Source: Desulfobacteraceae bacterium (GTDB lineage: Bacteria; Desulfobacterota; Desulfobacteria; Desulfobacterales; Desulfobacteraceae). From it: a stretch of DNA of 64,000 bases. Both the position numbers and the translations under genes were made by a program. The first letter of the stretch is position 1. Every line of letters begins with the position of its first letter. The notes below the pieces were generated by a model. The model saw only the letters and a list, made by a program, of their open reading frames with translations, had not been told where the DNA came from and did no database searches. Positions 25,418-34,907 of the stretch are shown here, in pieces. Where the stretch lies: NCBI GenBank assembly GCA_024225635.1, contig JAAEMK010000205.1:1-64000 (forward strand), in the 5' to 3' direction.

Positions 25418-28400
25418 ATGTTCGACCTTGTTCAAAAAAAGATCGCAGTGAAACTTGCCGGCATCATAGTTCTGGTCGTCACCCTTGTGAGCGCCGTCTC
25501 CGTCGTCTATTTCAACAGGGCCAACAGCGCCCTTTTAATGAGCGATCTGGAAAATGAGATCGCCAATGCCGTTAAGCTCTCTGAAATGGTCTATTCCCAG
25601 TCCCTGTGGAATTTCGACGACAATGAAGTCAGCCGGTTGAACAATGCCCTGCTAAAGAACGACATCATCGTTGCAATCAATGTCTACAACATGGCGGGCC
25701 TTGTCAGGTCCCACCAGAAGGACGGCCTGAATGCCATACAGTTGACCGCCCCCTTTGAACTCTCCGAAGAAAATCCCCTCCACAAAATGGTCACGAGCAA
25801 AATCAAACGGAACGATGAACTTCTTGGCAATTTCGAGCTGTTTTATACCGAGGAGCTCATTGCCGCGGCCAACAAAGAGGCGAGCATCAGGATGATCGTC
25901 TCATTTGCCATCATCGCGGCCCTGATAACCGTGGTGGTCTTTTTTGTGCTGGACCGCCTCGCCATCCAACCGGTGCTGACCCTGGCAAAGCACTCCCGGA
26001 CCATCGCCGAAACCAGTGACTACTCGGTGCGAATTGAGAGGCAGGAGAGAAAGGATGAGGTCGGAACCCTGGTGAACGGCTTCATCAACATGCTTAAACA
26101 GATCAACACCAAGGACAGGGAACGCCAGGAACTCTATACAACCCTCAAGAAGAGTGAAAAAAAATTTCGATCCATCTTTGACAAACTGCAGAAAGCCATT
26201 GACACGGAAGACTACTCCCTGAGGATCACCCCTGAATCCAGGGACGACGACCTTGCCAACTCCCTGAACAAGATGATCCGGAGCCTGGAGGTCGCCGACA
26301 TTGAATCCACCCGGCAGAACTGGCTCAAAACCGGACAGAACGAGCTGAACAGCATCATTGCCGGAGAACAGAACATCGAACGCCTCTGCCTCAAGGCGAT
26401 CACCTATATTGCCGACTATCTGGGCGCCCAGGTGGGTACCTTTTTTGTGGAGGAGAAGAAAGATCTCTACAAGCTGGTGGCGACCTATGCCTTTACCACG
26501 AGAAAGGGGATCGCCAACAGATTTGCCCCTGGTGAAGGACTGGCGGGCCAGGCAGCCCTTGAGAAAAAAAGGATTGTCTTTTCCCAGGTACCGGAATCCT
26601 ACATCAAGGTCAGCTCCTCCCTCGGCAATGCCCAGCCGGCCAGCATCCTTGTCCTCCCCCTGGTATACGAAGACAGCGTCAAGGGGGTCATGGAACTGGG
26701 GTCGGTATCGGAATTCACGGACGATCAGCTCGAGTTTGTCGAAATGGCGGGAAATACCCTTGGGGTCGCCATCAATACGGCCCTGTTCAACGAGCAGCTT
26801 GCCGCCCTCCTTGACCGAACCCAGGAACAGGCAGAGGAGTTGAGGGTCCAGCAGGAGGAGCTCAAGACAGCGAACCAGGAGCTGGAGGAGCAGACAGAGA
26901 GCCTGAAAAAATCGGAAGCCAAGCTTCAGCTCCAGCAGGAGGAACTCCAGGCAAGCAATGAGGAACTGGAGGAAAAAACCGAACTGCTCGAGAGCCAGAA
27001 GGATGAAATCGAGAAAAAGAACAGTATCCTCAAGGTACAACAGAAGGAGGTGGAGGAGAAAGCCAAACAGCTTGAAATCGCCACCCGTTACAAATCGGAA
27101 TTTCTGGCCAACATGTCCCATGAACTCAGGACCCCCCTCAACAGCCTTCTGATCCTTGCCAACATGCTGGCCGAAAACCAGGAGAACAACCTCACCGAGG
27201 ACCAGGTGGAATCGGCGGCCTCGATCCACAGAAGCGGCCAGAACCTGCTCCACCTGATCAACGACATCCTCGACCTCTCCAAGATCGAGGCCCGGAAAAT
27301 CGAGTTGAGCATTTCCAGCATCTCCATGGAGAGCCTCTTATCCAACGTCAGAAGCGAATTCATGCATGTTGCCAGGAAAAAGAACCTCGACTTCACCACA
27401 AGTTTGAAGGAGAACGTTCCAACCTCGATCACAACGGATGTCCACCGGCTGGAACAGATCCTTAGAAACCTGGTGGGCAATGCAATGAAATTCACGAAAC
27501 AGGGGGCGGTATCCCTCTCGGTTTCAAGGCCTTCCCCCGGGATCTCCCTGACCCGGAAAGATCTCGATCCCGACAGGACCGTCGCCATTGCCATCGAAGA
27601 TACGGGGCTGGGCATATCCAAGGAAAAGATCGGAATCATCTTTGAGGCCTTTAAGCAGGTGGACGGCTCCATCAGCAGGCGCCACGGCGGCACCGGCCTT
27701 GGGCTCTCCATCTCCCGGGAGCTTGCCCTGCTCCTGGGCGGAGAGATCCAGGTGGAAAGCCATCCCGGCAAGGGAACGGTCTTCACCCTCTACATCCCCG
27801 AGGTGCTCTCCCATCCCGCCCCGGAAGAAAAGGCTGTTTCCGAACCCGCACCCGAACCCAGAACCGTTCCGGCCCATGTTCCGGCGCCTGAACCCCTGCC
27901 GCCCCGGCAGGCGGAGCCCCCAAGGAAGGAACCGGCCCCCATGGAAGCGCCAAAGGCCGATGCCGCCCCGGGGAGAAGGACCATGCTCATCATCGAAGAT
28001 GACAATGAATTCGCCTCTATCCTCGCCAAGTTCTTCCGGGAAAACGGGTATGACTCCATTGTGGCGGAGAACGGGGAGATAGGGATCAAGCACGCCATAG
28101 AACAAAGGCCGACCGCCATCACCCTGGATATCGGCCTGCCCGGCATCGACGGCTGGACAGTCCTGAACGAACTGAAACGCAACCCGGCCACCCGGCACAT
28201 CCCGGTTCACATCATGTCCGCCTTTGACAATACCCGCCAGGGCCTGGAAAAGGGCGCCGTGGGCTACCTGACAAAACCCATCAGCCAGGACGACCTGAAA
28301 CAGGCCCTGGGCCGGATCGAGGATATCCTTGCCAGCGATGTCAAGGAGCTGCTGGTGGTGGAGGACAACACGGAGCTCCGGAAGAGCATTCTCAAGCTGT

Positions 28401-29143
28401 TGACCACCCACGACATCAACGCCGTTGCCGTGGGCACCGGCGTTGAGGCGATCGAGCTGTTGAAAAAGAAGCGGTTCGACTGCATGATCCTGGACCTTGG
28501 GCTCCCCGACATCTCGGGGTTTGAACTCCTGGACAGGATCAACAGCGACCACAGCCTGGAAACCACGCCGGTCATCATCTATACGGGAAGGGAGCTGAGC
28601 CAGGAGGAGAACGAAAAGCTGGAACGCTATGCATCGAGCATCGTGGTGAAGAGCGCCGTTTCCATGGAGCGGCTCCTTGACGAAACCGCCCTGTTCATGC
28701 ACCGGGTGGAGAGCGACATGCCGGAACAGCACCAGAAGATGATTCAGAAGGTTCGGGACAAGGGAGAGATCCTGCCCGGCAAGCGGGTGCTCCTGGTGGA
28801 TGACGACATGCGCAACGCCTTTGCCCTGAACAAATTTCTCAAATCCCGGGGCATGAAGGTCACCATTGCCAACAACGGACAAAAAGCCCTGGATATCCTG
28901 GACAAGGGGGAGAAGGTGGATATTGTCCTCATGGACATCATGATGCCGGTGATGGACGGCTATGAGACCATGAAACGAATCCGGAAGCAGGAGAAGTTCA
29001 AGTCCCTTCCCATCCTCGCCCTGACGGCAAAGGCCATGGAGACCGACCGTGAAGAATGCATACGGTGCGGGGCCAACGACTACCTGTCCAAGCCGGTGGA
29101 CACAAACAAATTGATAACCATGCTCAGGGTGTGGCTATACTGA
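25418..29143 (+). CDS. Hybrid sensor histidine kinase with GAF domain and three receivers
   Basis: This 1241-residue protein starts with a transmembrane helix (about 10-32), an extracytoplasmic sensing region (33-158), a second membrane helix (160-180) and a HAMP linker (180-235), with a second HAMP-like repeat near 250-292. A GAF domain covers about 310-445, followed by a long glutamate/glutamine-rich coiled coil (450-560). The HisKA box is SHELRTPLNS with phosphoacceptor H568, then an HATPase domain (NLVGNAMKF, GTGLGLSIS). After a proline-rich linker come three receivers with D904, D1026 and D1173. The preceding binding proteins may feed its periplasmic sensor. A clear AAGGAGAG site precedes the ATG. 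Confidence 0.95.
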   Translation: MFDLVQKKIAVKLAGIIVLVVTLVSAVSVVYFNRANSALLMSDLENEIANAVKLSEMVYSQSLWNFDDNEVSRLNNALLKNDIIVAINVYNMAGLVRSHQKDGLNAIQLTAPFELSEENPLHKMVTSKIKRNDELLGNFELFYTEELIAAANKEASIRMIVSFAIIAALITVVVFFVLDRLAIQPVLTLAKHSRTIAETSDYSVRIERQERKDEVGTLVNGFINMLKQINTKDRERQELYTTLKKSEKKFRSIFDKLQKAIDTEDYSLRITPESRDDDLANSLNKMIRSLEVADIESTRQNWLKTGQNELNSIIAGEQNIERLCLKAITYIADYLGAQVGTFFVEEKKDLYKLVATYAFTTRKGIANRFAPGEGLAGQAALEKKRIVFSQVPESYIKVSSSLGNAQPASILVLPLVYEDSVKGVMELGSVSEFTDDQLEFVEMAGNTLGVAINTALFNEQLAALLDRTQEQAEELRVQQEELKTANQELEEQTESLKKSEAKLQLQQEELQASNEELEEKTELLESQKDEIEKKNSILKVQQKEVEEKAKQLEIATRYKSEFLANMSHELRTPLNSLLILANMLAENQENNLTEDQVESAASIHRSGQNLLHLINDILDLSKIEARKIELSISSISMESLLSNVRSEFMHVARKKNLDFTTSLKENVPTSITTDVHRLEQILRNLVGNAMKFTKQGAVSLSVSRPSPGISLTRKDLDPDRTVAIAIEDTGLGISKEKIGIIFEAFKQVDGSISRRHGGTGLGLSISRELALLLGGEIQVESHPGKGTVFTLYIPEVLSHPAPEEKAVSEPAPEPRTVPAHVPAPEPLPPRQAEPPRKEPAPMEAPKADAAPGRRTMLIIEDDNEFASILAKFFRENGYDSIVAENGEIGIKHAIEQRPTAITLDIGLPGIDGWTVLNELKRNPATRHIPVHIMSAFDNTRQGLEKGAVGYLTKPISQDDLKQALGRIEDILASDVKELLVVEDNTELRKSILKLLTTHDINAVAVGTGVEAIELLKKKRFDCMILDLGLPDISGFELLDRINSDHSLETTPVIIYTGRELSQEENEKLERYASSIVVKSAVSMERLLDETALFMHRVESDMPEQHQKMIQKVRDKGEILPGKRVLLVDDDMRNAFALNKFLKSRGMKVTIANNGQKALDILDKGEKVDIVLMDIMMPVMDGYETMKRIRKQEKFKSLPILALTAKAMETDREECIRCGANDYLSKPVDTNKLITMLRVWLY

Positions 29144-29159
29144 TGATCACAGGTCGAAC

Positions 29160-30008
29160 ATGATGAACAACGAAGAGATCGAAATAAAAGTCCTGCTGGA
29201 TGCGATCCAGCTGAAGTACGGGTATGACTTTTCCCAGTATGCCAATGCGTCCCTGGTCCGGCGGATTCATAAAAGCCTTGCCGACAGCGGTTACAAGCGG
29301 ATCTCGGAGATGATTCCCCAAATTATCCACGATAAGGAATTTTTCAACACGTTTCTCAACAACCTTACGGTCAATGTCACCGAGATGTTCCGGGATCCCA
29401 ATTTTTTCCGGGCCATACGGCAAAAAGTGATCCCCTATCTCAAGACCTTTCCCTTTATAAAGGTGTGGTCCGTAGGGGTTGCCACCGGCGAAGAGGTCTA
29501 TTCCCTTGCCATCCTGCTCAAGGAGGAGGGCCTCTATGACAAGGCCCTGATCTATGCCACGGACTTCAACGACACCGTCCTTGAAATCGCCCAAAAGGGA
29601 ATCTATCCTGCCCAGTCCGTCAAGACAAGCACCAAAAACTACCAGAAGTCCGGCGGGAAGCACTCCTTTGCGACCTACTACCACGCCGACTACGATTCGG
29701 TGATCTTTGACAGGACACTCAAGAAGAACATCGTGTTTGCAAACCACAATCTGGCAACCGACGGAGTGTTTGGAGAGATGAACCTGATTCTGTGCCGGAA
29801 TGTGCTCATATACTTTAACAGGGAGCTCCAGGACCGGGTCCTTAATCTCTTCCACGACAGCCTGCGAACCAACGGTTTTTTATGCCTGGGAAGCAGGGAG
29901 ACCATCGATTTTTCAACGGTTGCCGGCGCCTTTGTCCCCGTGAAAAAAAGGCTGCGGATCTTCCAGAAAAAAATGGGCCAGGGCCAGGAGATAAACGATG
30001 AAGATTGA
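29160..30008 (+). CDS. CheR-type protein-glutamate methyltransferase
   Basis: This 282-residue protein has a short N-terminal CheR helical domain (FSQYANASLVRRIHKSLADSG) and the SAM-dependent methyltransferase domain (VWSVGVATGEEVYSLAILLKEEG, IYATDFNDTVLEIAQKGIYP, NLILCRNVLIYFNRELQ). CheR methylates receptor glutamates in chemotaxis. No methyl-accepting receptor, CheA or CheW is encoded in the window, so the substrate may be the HAMP/coiled-coil region of the adjacent kinase, as proposed for other kinase-linked CheRB modules. It lies 16 bp after the kinase stop and overlaps cheB by 11 bp. Confidence 0.92.
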   Translation: MMNNEEIEIKVLLDAIQLKYGYDFSQYANASLVRRIHKSLADSGYKRISEMIPQIIHDKEFFNTFLNNLTVNVTEMFRDPNFFRAIRQKVIPYLKTFPFIKVWSVGVATGEEVYSLAILLKEEGLYDKALIYATDFNDTVLEIAQKGIYPAQSVKTSTKNYQKSGGKHSFATYYHADYDSVIFDRTLKKNIVFANHNLATDGVFGEMNLILCRNVLIYFNRELQDRVLNLFHDSLRTNGFLCLGSRETIDFSTVAGAFVPVKKRLRIFQKKMGQGQEINDED

Positions 30009-30585
30009 TTTCAGCGCCGTTGTAATCGGGGTTTCCGCCGGAGGGTTCCAGGCGCTCCACACCATCCTCCCCCTCTTGCCCAAGGATTTTCCCGCCCCTG
30101 TGATCGTTGTTCAGCACCGGATGGCCGGGGAGGACGACTTTTTTATCGATTCCCTGAACAGCAAGTCCCATATCACGGTCAAGGAGGCCGGGGAACGGGA
30201 GGAGATACGGCCGGGTACCGCCTACATCGCCCCCGGCGGGTACCATCTGCTCATTGAAAAGGACCACACCTTCAGCCTCTCGGTGGACGAGCCGGTCTGC
30301 TATGCAAGGCCCTCCATCGATGTCCTGTTTGAAACCGCCTCCCGGGTATGGGGCCCGCACCTGGTGGGGATCATACTGACCGGAGCCAACAGCGACGGCA
30401 GCAACGGCATAAAAACCATCAAACAGGGAAACGGGCTCACCATCGCCCAGGATCCTGAAACGGCCGAGGTGAATGTCATGCCCCTGGCAGCCATCGCAAC
30501 CCGTTGTGTTGATTTTATTCTACCCCTTGAGGATATTCCCTCGTTCCTGACAAACCTTGTGGAGGATACCCATGGAAACGCCTGA
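29998..30585 (+). CDS. Stand-alone CheB methylesterase domain
   Basis: This 195-residue protein is the CheB catalytic domain without its usual receiver. The triad is recognisable as S13 (VIGVSAGG), H40 (VVQHR) and D133 (LTGANSDGSNG). It hydrolyses glutamyl methyl esters or deamidates glutamines. Lack of a receiver means it is not phospho-regulated in the usual way. It overlaps cheR at its 5' end, and the next kinase starts within its last codons, so the four genes 25418-32635 form a tightly coupled unit. Confidence 0.92.
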   Translation: MKIDFSAVVIGVSAGGFQALHTILPLLPKDFPAPVIVVQHRMAGEDDFFIDSLNSKSHITVKEAGEREEIRPGTAYIAPGGYHLLIEKDHTFSLSVDEPVCYARPSIDVLFETASRVWGPHLVGIILTGANSDGSNGIKTIKQGNGLTIAQDPETAEVNVMPLAAIATRCVDFILPLEDIPSFLTNLVEDTHGNA

Positions 30586-32635
30586 TACCAGACCGACAAT
30601 ACTCATGGTGGACGACACCCCGGAAAACCTTTTTGCCCTGGAACAGCTGACCAGCAAACTGGATATCAACATCGTCACTGCGGCCTCGGGCAATGAGGCC
30701 CTGAACCAGACCCTCCACCACGACTTTTCCCTGATTCTCCTGGATGTGCTCATGCCCGAGATGAACGGATATGAAGTTGCCGAACTTCTCCAGAAGAATG
30801 AGAGAACCGCCTCCATTCCCATCATCTTCATCTCGGCCATGGACAAGAGCGATATCATGGAAATCAAGGGCTACAGCATGGGTGCCGTGGATTTCATCTT
30901 TAAACCCATCAACCAAACCGTGCTGACCAGCAAGATCAAGGTACACCTGGAACTTTACCAAATGAGACGCACTGTCGAGGCAATGATGCTAAAACAGAAA
31001 ACAGAAAAACCCAAGATTCTCACGGTGGATGACCACCCGGAAAATCTCTTTGTCCTGGACAAGCTGCTGAAAAAACTCGATGCCGACATCATCCAGGCAA
31101 ACAGCGGAAACGAGGCCCTTGCCAAGGTGCTGGACCACGACTTCGCCCTGATCATCCTGGATGTACAGATGCCGGAGATGGATGGTTACGAAGTGGCCGA
31201 AATCCTGAAGTACGACGACAGGACGGAAAAGATTCCCATCATCTTTGTCACGGCCATCGACCGGGATGACGCAAAGGAGATCAAGGGATACCACAAGGGA
31301 GCGGTGGACTTCATCTTCAAGCCCCTGAACGAATTCATTCTCCTGAGCAAGGTCAAGGTCTTTCTTGAACTGTACAAGATAAAGCACGGGCTTGAACGTC
31401 TTGTGACCGAACGAACCCAGGAGTTGAAGAAGAACAACGAACAGCTCAAGGCCGAGATCACCAAAAACGTCCTGGCAAAAGAGGATCTTGCGGAATCCAG
31501 GACCTATCTAATGGATGTAATCAACGCCATCTCCTCTTCCCTGATCAGCGTGGATGCCGAGGGAAACGTCCTTGATATGAACAAGGCTGCGGAAAAACTC
31601 GCAAGGCTCCTTGCGGACGATGCCCGGGGAAAACCCATCGGCGTGCTCCTTCCATGGTTCGACTGGCTGACCGGGGAAGCGGTTCAAGCCATTGCGACGG
31701 GAACGCCCCTTGAGAAAACCCGGGTTGCCGTGTCCATTGGCGGCAAACACCATGTGAACGATCTTGGAGTCTACCCCTTGAGTTCCACCAAAAACCAGGG
31801 AGCAGTGGTCAGGATCGACGACGTCACGGACAGGGCCAGGATGGACGAGATCATGATCCAGTCCGAAAAGATGCTCTCCCTTGGTGGGCTTGCCGGCGGA
31901 ATGGCCCATGAGATCAACAATCCCCTGGCCGGCATCATCCAGAACATCCAGGTCATGTCAAACAGGATGAAAGGCGACCTGCCCAAGAACCTGACGGTGG
32001 CAAAAGAGTGCGGCACCACCATTGAAATCTTGCGCTCCTACATGGAGAAAAGGGAGATATTCCAGATGGTCGATACGATCATGGAGGCGGGCAGACGGGC
32101 GGCCCAGATCGTGGAAAACATGCTCAGCTTCAGCAGAAAGAGCGAAGGACGGCCAAAACCTGAAATTATCGAAAAGCTCATGGACAAGACCATTGAACTT
32201 GCGGAAAACGACTATGACCTGAAGAAGAACTTTGATTTCAGGCAGGTCGAGATCATCCGGGATTTTCAGCCGGGCATGCCGCCTGTGGTGTGCCAGGCAA
32301 GCAAGATTCAGCAGGTGCTGCTGAACCTTCTGAAAAACGGCGCCCACGCCATGGCCGACAAAGAGGGGCCAAGCCGGTTCAATATAGGCATTGCCATGGA
32401 GGACGGCATGGCCTGCATGAGGGTTACGGACAACGGAACCGGCATGGACAAGGCCTTGTGCAAACGGATCTTCGAACCCTTTTTCTCAACCAAAAAGAGC
32501 GGCACCGGCCTTGGCCTCTCCATCGCCTATTTCATCATTACAGAGGACCATGACGGTACCATCGAGGTGGAATCAGCCCCCGGCAAAGGCACAACCTTCA
32601 TCATACGGCTGCCCATGGTTGACGCCCCCGCCTAG
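30572..32635 (+). CDS. Two-receiver sensor histidine kinase with PAS-like domain
   Basis: This 687-residue soluble protein has two tandem N-terminal receivers (D58 in LLDVLMPEMNG and D197 in ILDVQMPEMDG), joined by similar linkers that suggest an internal duplication. A coiled coil follows (LERLVTERTQELKKNNEQLK), then a PAS-like domain (ISSSLISVDAEGNVLDMNKA). The kinase core has the HisKA box GGMAHEINNPLAG with H446, and an HATPase (NLLKNGAHAM, GTGLGLSIA). No membrane segment is present. I prefer the ATG at 30572 because GGAGG lies five bases upstream. It may accept phosphate from the hybrid kinase and relay it. Its 3' end is duplicated at 33690. Confidence 0.93.
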   Translation: METPDTRPTILMVDDTPENLFALEQLTSKLDINIVTAASGNEALNQTLHHDFSLILLDVLMPEMNGYEVAELLQKNERTASIPIIFISAMDKSDIMEIKGYSMGAVDFIFKPINQTVLTSKIKVHLELYQMRRTVEAMMLKQKTEKPKILTVDDHPENLFVLDKLLKKLDADIIQANSGNEALAKVLDHDFALIILDVQMPEMDGYEVAEILKYDDRTEKIPIIFVTAIDRDDAKEIKGYHKGAVDFIFKPLNEFILLSKVKVFLELYKIKHGLERLVTERTQELKKNNEQLKAEITKNVLAKEDLAESRTYLMDVINAISSSLISVDAEGNVLDMNKAAEKLARLLADDARGKPIGVLLPWFDWLTGEAVQAIATGTPLEKTRVAVSIGGKHHVNDLGVYPLSSTKNQGAVVRIDDVTDRARMDEIMIQSEKMLSLGGLAGGMAHEINNPLAGIIQNIQVMSNRMKGDLPKNLTVAKECGTTIEILRSYMEKREIFQMVDTIMEAGRRAAQIVENMLSFSRKSEGRPKPEIIEKLMDKTIELAENDYDLKKNFDFRQVEIIRDFQPGMPPVVCQASKIQQVLLNLLKNGAHAMADKEGPSRFNIGIAMEDGMACMRVTDNGTGMDKALCKRIFEPFFSTKKSGTGLGLSIAYFIITEDHDGTIEVESAPGKGTTFIIRLPMVDAPA

Positions 32636-32681
32636 TAGAAGAACAGACGATTTTCAATGACCGGCGGCTTGGAGAAACGAA
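32596..32681 (+). repeat. 86-bp direct repeat, copy 1 (end of the kinase gene)
   Basis: This segment contains the last 40 bp of the kinase gene and 46 bp beyond it. It recurs 1094 bp downstream at 33690-33775 with about 8 mismatches, in the same orientation. On the minus strand copy 1 still encodes a sequence like the last residues of the protein at 33726 (FSKPPVIENRLFFY then stop), so copy 1 appears to preserve an older junction. Confidence 0.85.
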
Positions 32682-32687
32682 TATGAT

Positions 32688-33566
32688 TTATATCCGTTCG
32701 TTCATCCAGTTGAGAATATTATTAAATATTTCATCACGGTTTACTTCATTGTAATTTTCATGGAAATTATCTTTATAGAAGCAGGTTTTGTGCAGTTCTT
32801 CCGGTATGCTGCCCAGCACTTCCCTTGAAACAACGGGATCAGCGAGATAGTCTTTACCCGCAATCACTGAAAAAAGAGAATATTTTTTCCAGTTTTGAAT
32901 ATTTCCGATCACCCAGTTCTGGCATTTCAGTGACTCGACCCCGAGTTTGGCACTCACTTTGGTACCCCTCAACCCCTTTTTTTCATCTTCATAATGCCTT
33001 TTTGTGATTTCCCGGTCGTGGGTGAGTTTATCGTTCAAGGAATCGGGTGTAATCGCAAATCTTGGAAAAACAGTTGCTATGAATCTTGAAAGGAACAGCA
33101 ACACCGGCGAAATTTCAACCTTATTTTTCAGCCATGGAGAAGACAGGATAAATCCTTTGATATCTTCGTTCTTTCCAAGGGAAAGGGCATATTTTAATGA
33201 GATGAGTGATCCGTTGGAGTGGCCCATGATAAAAACAGGCGTATCAGGATACTCTTTTCTGATCATTTTATAATACTTGTGAATATCCGTTGCGTAATCA
33301 TCATATGAATTAATATGGAAAAAATTTTTTTCATTTTTATTGTATTCGGGAAATGTGCCGTGCCACCTTAAATCCAACGCGAATGTGGCGATACCGTGTT
33401 CCTTAAAAAACAGAGCCGGGGTTACACAGTCTCCTGCGTGGGCAAGTCCGCCGTGAATATTTATGATTATCGCCTTTATCTCATTATCGGGAATCCACAT
33501 ATGGGACAATAAATTCGTGTGAGCGTCAGCTTGAAATATTTCACACTTTGTTTCAGAAAATTCCAT
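32688..33566 (-). CDS. Alpha/beta hydrolase, serine lipase/esterase-like
   Basis: This 292-residue protein has the alpha/beta-hydrolase fold: an oxyanion HGG (IIINIHGGLAHAG), the nucleophile elbow GHS117NGS, and late acidic and histidine residues (AGKDYLADP, NFHENYNE) suitable for the triad. It resembles the serine aminopeptidase S33/monoacylglycerol-lipase group; the substrate is unknown. The gene is markedly AT-rich with codons ending in A or T, unlike every neighbour, and lies exactly between two 86-bp direct repeats. Together these show it arrived as an insertion between a convergent gene pair. No transposase or integrase is encoded with it. Confidence 0.85.
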   Translation of the reverse strand: MEFSETKCEIFQADAHTNLLSHMWIPDNEIKAIIINIHGGLAHAGDCVTPALFFKEHGIATFALDLRWHGTFPEYNKNEKNFFHINSYDDYATDIHKYYKMIRKEYPDTPVFIMGHSNGSLISLKYALSLGKNEDIKGFILSSPWLKNKVEISPVLLFLSRFIATVFPRFAITPDSLNDKLTHDREITKRHYEDEKKGLRGTKVSAKLGVESLKCQNWVIGNIQNWKKYSLFSVIAGKDYLADPVVSREVLGSIPEELHKTCFYKDNFHENYNEVNRDEIFNNILNWMNERI

Positions 33567-33689
33567 AAGTTCTCCTAAAAAGGAATAAAGATCAACCCTC
33601 CATTAAACATCTTATCCTGATGTTTATCAACCCCGTAACCCGATGGCAAGCGCATATTAAAATTGTGCTGAAAATAACTTCCCATCTGT

Positions 33690-33775
33690 CTTCATCATAC
33701 GGCGGCCCATGGTTGACCTCCCCGCCTAGTCGAAGAACAGACGATTTTTAATGATCGGGGGCTTGGAGAAACGAA
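33690..33775 (+). repeat. 86-bp direct repeat, copy 2 (end of the secreted protein gene)
   Basis: This is the second copy of the block at 32596-32681. On the minus strand it supplies the last residues of the protein encoded at 33726-34907, while on the plus strand it is a remnant of the kinase gene end (including CCCATGGTTGAC). Confidence 0.85.
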
Positions 33776-34907
33776 CATCTTCCCCTGATATCAAAAGATT
33801 GAAAAACGAATCTCCATTGGTATGGATCTCTTGCGGCCCGGAACCGTTGAGGATGACTGTTCCGTAATTGTGAACAAAACCGCCCTCATTATCCATGTGA
33901 CCCGAGATCGTGATCTCAGCCCCTTCCTGGGAAAGCAACACCCCTTTGGTATCGATAAAGACATTGTGAAACCTTGAATTTGTCGCCGGGGCAAAGATAC
34001 CGGAGTAAATGGAAAGGGACCGGGCTCTCATGGGATCGGCCTCAACCTGGAAGCCGGTATCGATCTCCAGGCTGTTAAAATAAGTGGACCCGGTAATTTT
34101 CTGGGGGCCTTCTCCGCTGAAGACAACGGTTCCATGGCATGGCAACACAACGCCGTGATTGATCCAGTTGCCCGTGACGATGAGCCGGGTGTCATTTCCA
34201 AGGATCAGAGTCGATCCCTCTGAAATGGAGACATCATTGACCTCCACGGGATTCACAGTGTCCAGGATCAGGGTCCCTTGGAGGATCTTTATGGATCCGT
34301 TGACGTGCAGGCCGGCATTGACAAACACTGTCGCACCGTTAGTGATGGTAAGATTTTCACACACCGTGTCCGAATCCATGAAATAAACAACAGGCTCATC
34401 AAACTCTTGCACGGGTGGGATATCAGGCAAAGGAGTTTGTGATCCGATCCATCCATACCTGTAATGGAGTCCGTAATCGTCCATGCGGAGAAACTCAATG
34501 ACGCCGAACTCCCCGTTGTGCCGGATCAGGAGAGTGGGCACAGGGGCTGACTGTATCGATTTCTCTTCCAGGGTATCAAAGACAATAAGCGCCTTGCTGG
34601 AAAACTCAATGCCATGGGGATTAAAGGTTTGGGGGTCGGCTTTGACACCGGTATAGGAATAATATCCGTGGCAGGTCCAGGAGGGGGGCCCGGGGATGAC
34701 ATTGGCAAAGGAAACCCCCTCCACGGCGTAGACATAACCAAACCTGTTGTTTGCCCGGCTCCAGGGCATTTTGAATTTCCCCAGATCCATGGGAACCCCG
34801 AACCGGCTGACCCCCTGGTGTTTAATCACATCGCAATCGCCTGCCTGCCCGCACAGGCAGATCATACAAACCGCCAGCACCGTATAAAAAATATATCTCA
34901 ACGTCAT
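33726..34907 (-). CDS. Secreted repeat protein, probable beta-helix, unknown function
   Basis: This 393-residue protein has a signal peptide (MTLRYIFYTVLAVCMICLCG) with cleavage near the CG/AG region. The first part (to about 175) is a compact domain with two tryptophans and several cysteines. The second half shows repeated short strands typical of right-handed beta-helices (LTITNGATVFVNAGLHVNGS, VNDVSISEGSTLILGNDTRL, GTVVFSGEGPQKITGS, GTVILNGSGPQEIHTNG). It lacks an anchoring signal, so it may be periplasmic or exported. The start is the ATG at 34907 behind AAGGG; the TTG at 34916 is less likely. Its C-terminal codons lie in the direct repeat. Confidence 0.75.
   Translation of the reverse strand: MTLRYIFYTVLAVCMICLCGQAGDCDVIKHQGVSRFGVPMDLGKFKMPWSRANNRFGYVYAVEGVSFANVIPGPPSWTCHGYYSYTGVKADPQTFNPHGIEFSSKALIVFDTLEEKSIQSAPVPTLLIRHNGEFGVIEFLRMDDYGLHYRYGWIGSQTPLPDIPPVQEFDEPVVYFMDSDTVCENLTITNGATVFVNAGLHVNGSIKILQGTLILDTVNPVEVNDVSISEGSTLILGNDTRLIVTGNWINHGVVLPCHGTVVFSGEGPQKITGSTYFNSLEIDTGFQVEADPMRARSLSIYSGIFAPATNSRFHNVFIDTKGVLLSQEGAEITISGHMDNEGGFVHNYGTVILNGSGPQEIHTNGDSFFNLLISGEDVRFSKPPIIKNRLFFD

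Noticed and set aside
27524-28882. 452-codon minus-strand frame opposite the hybrid kinase
   Set aside because: Antisense shadow of the kinase and receivers.
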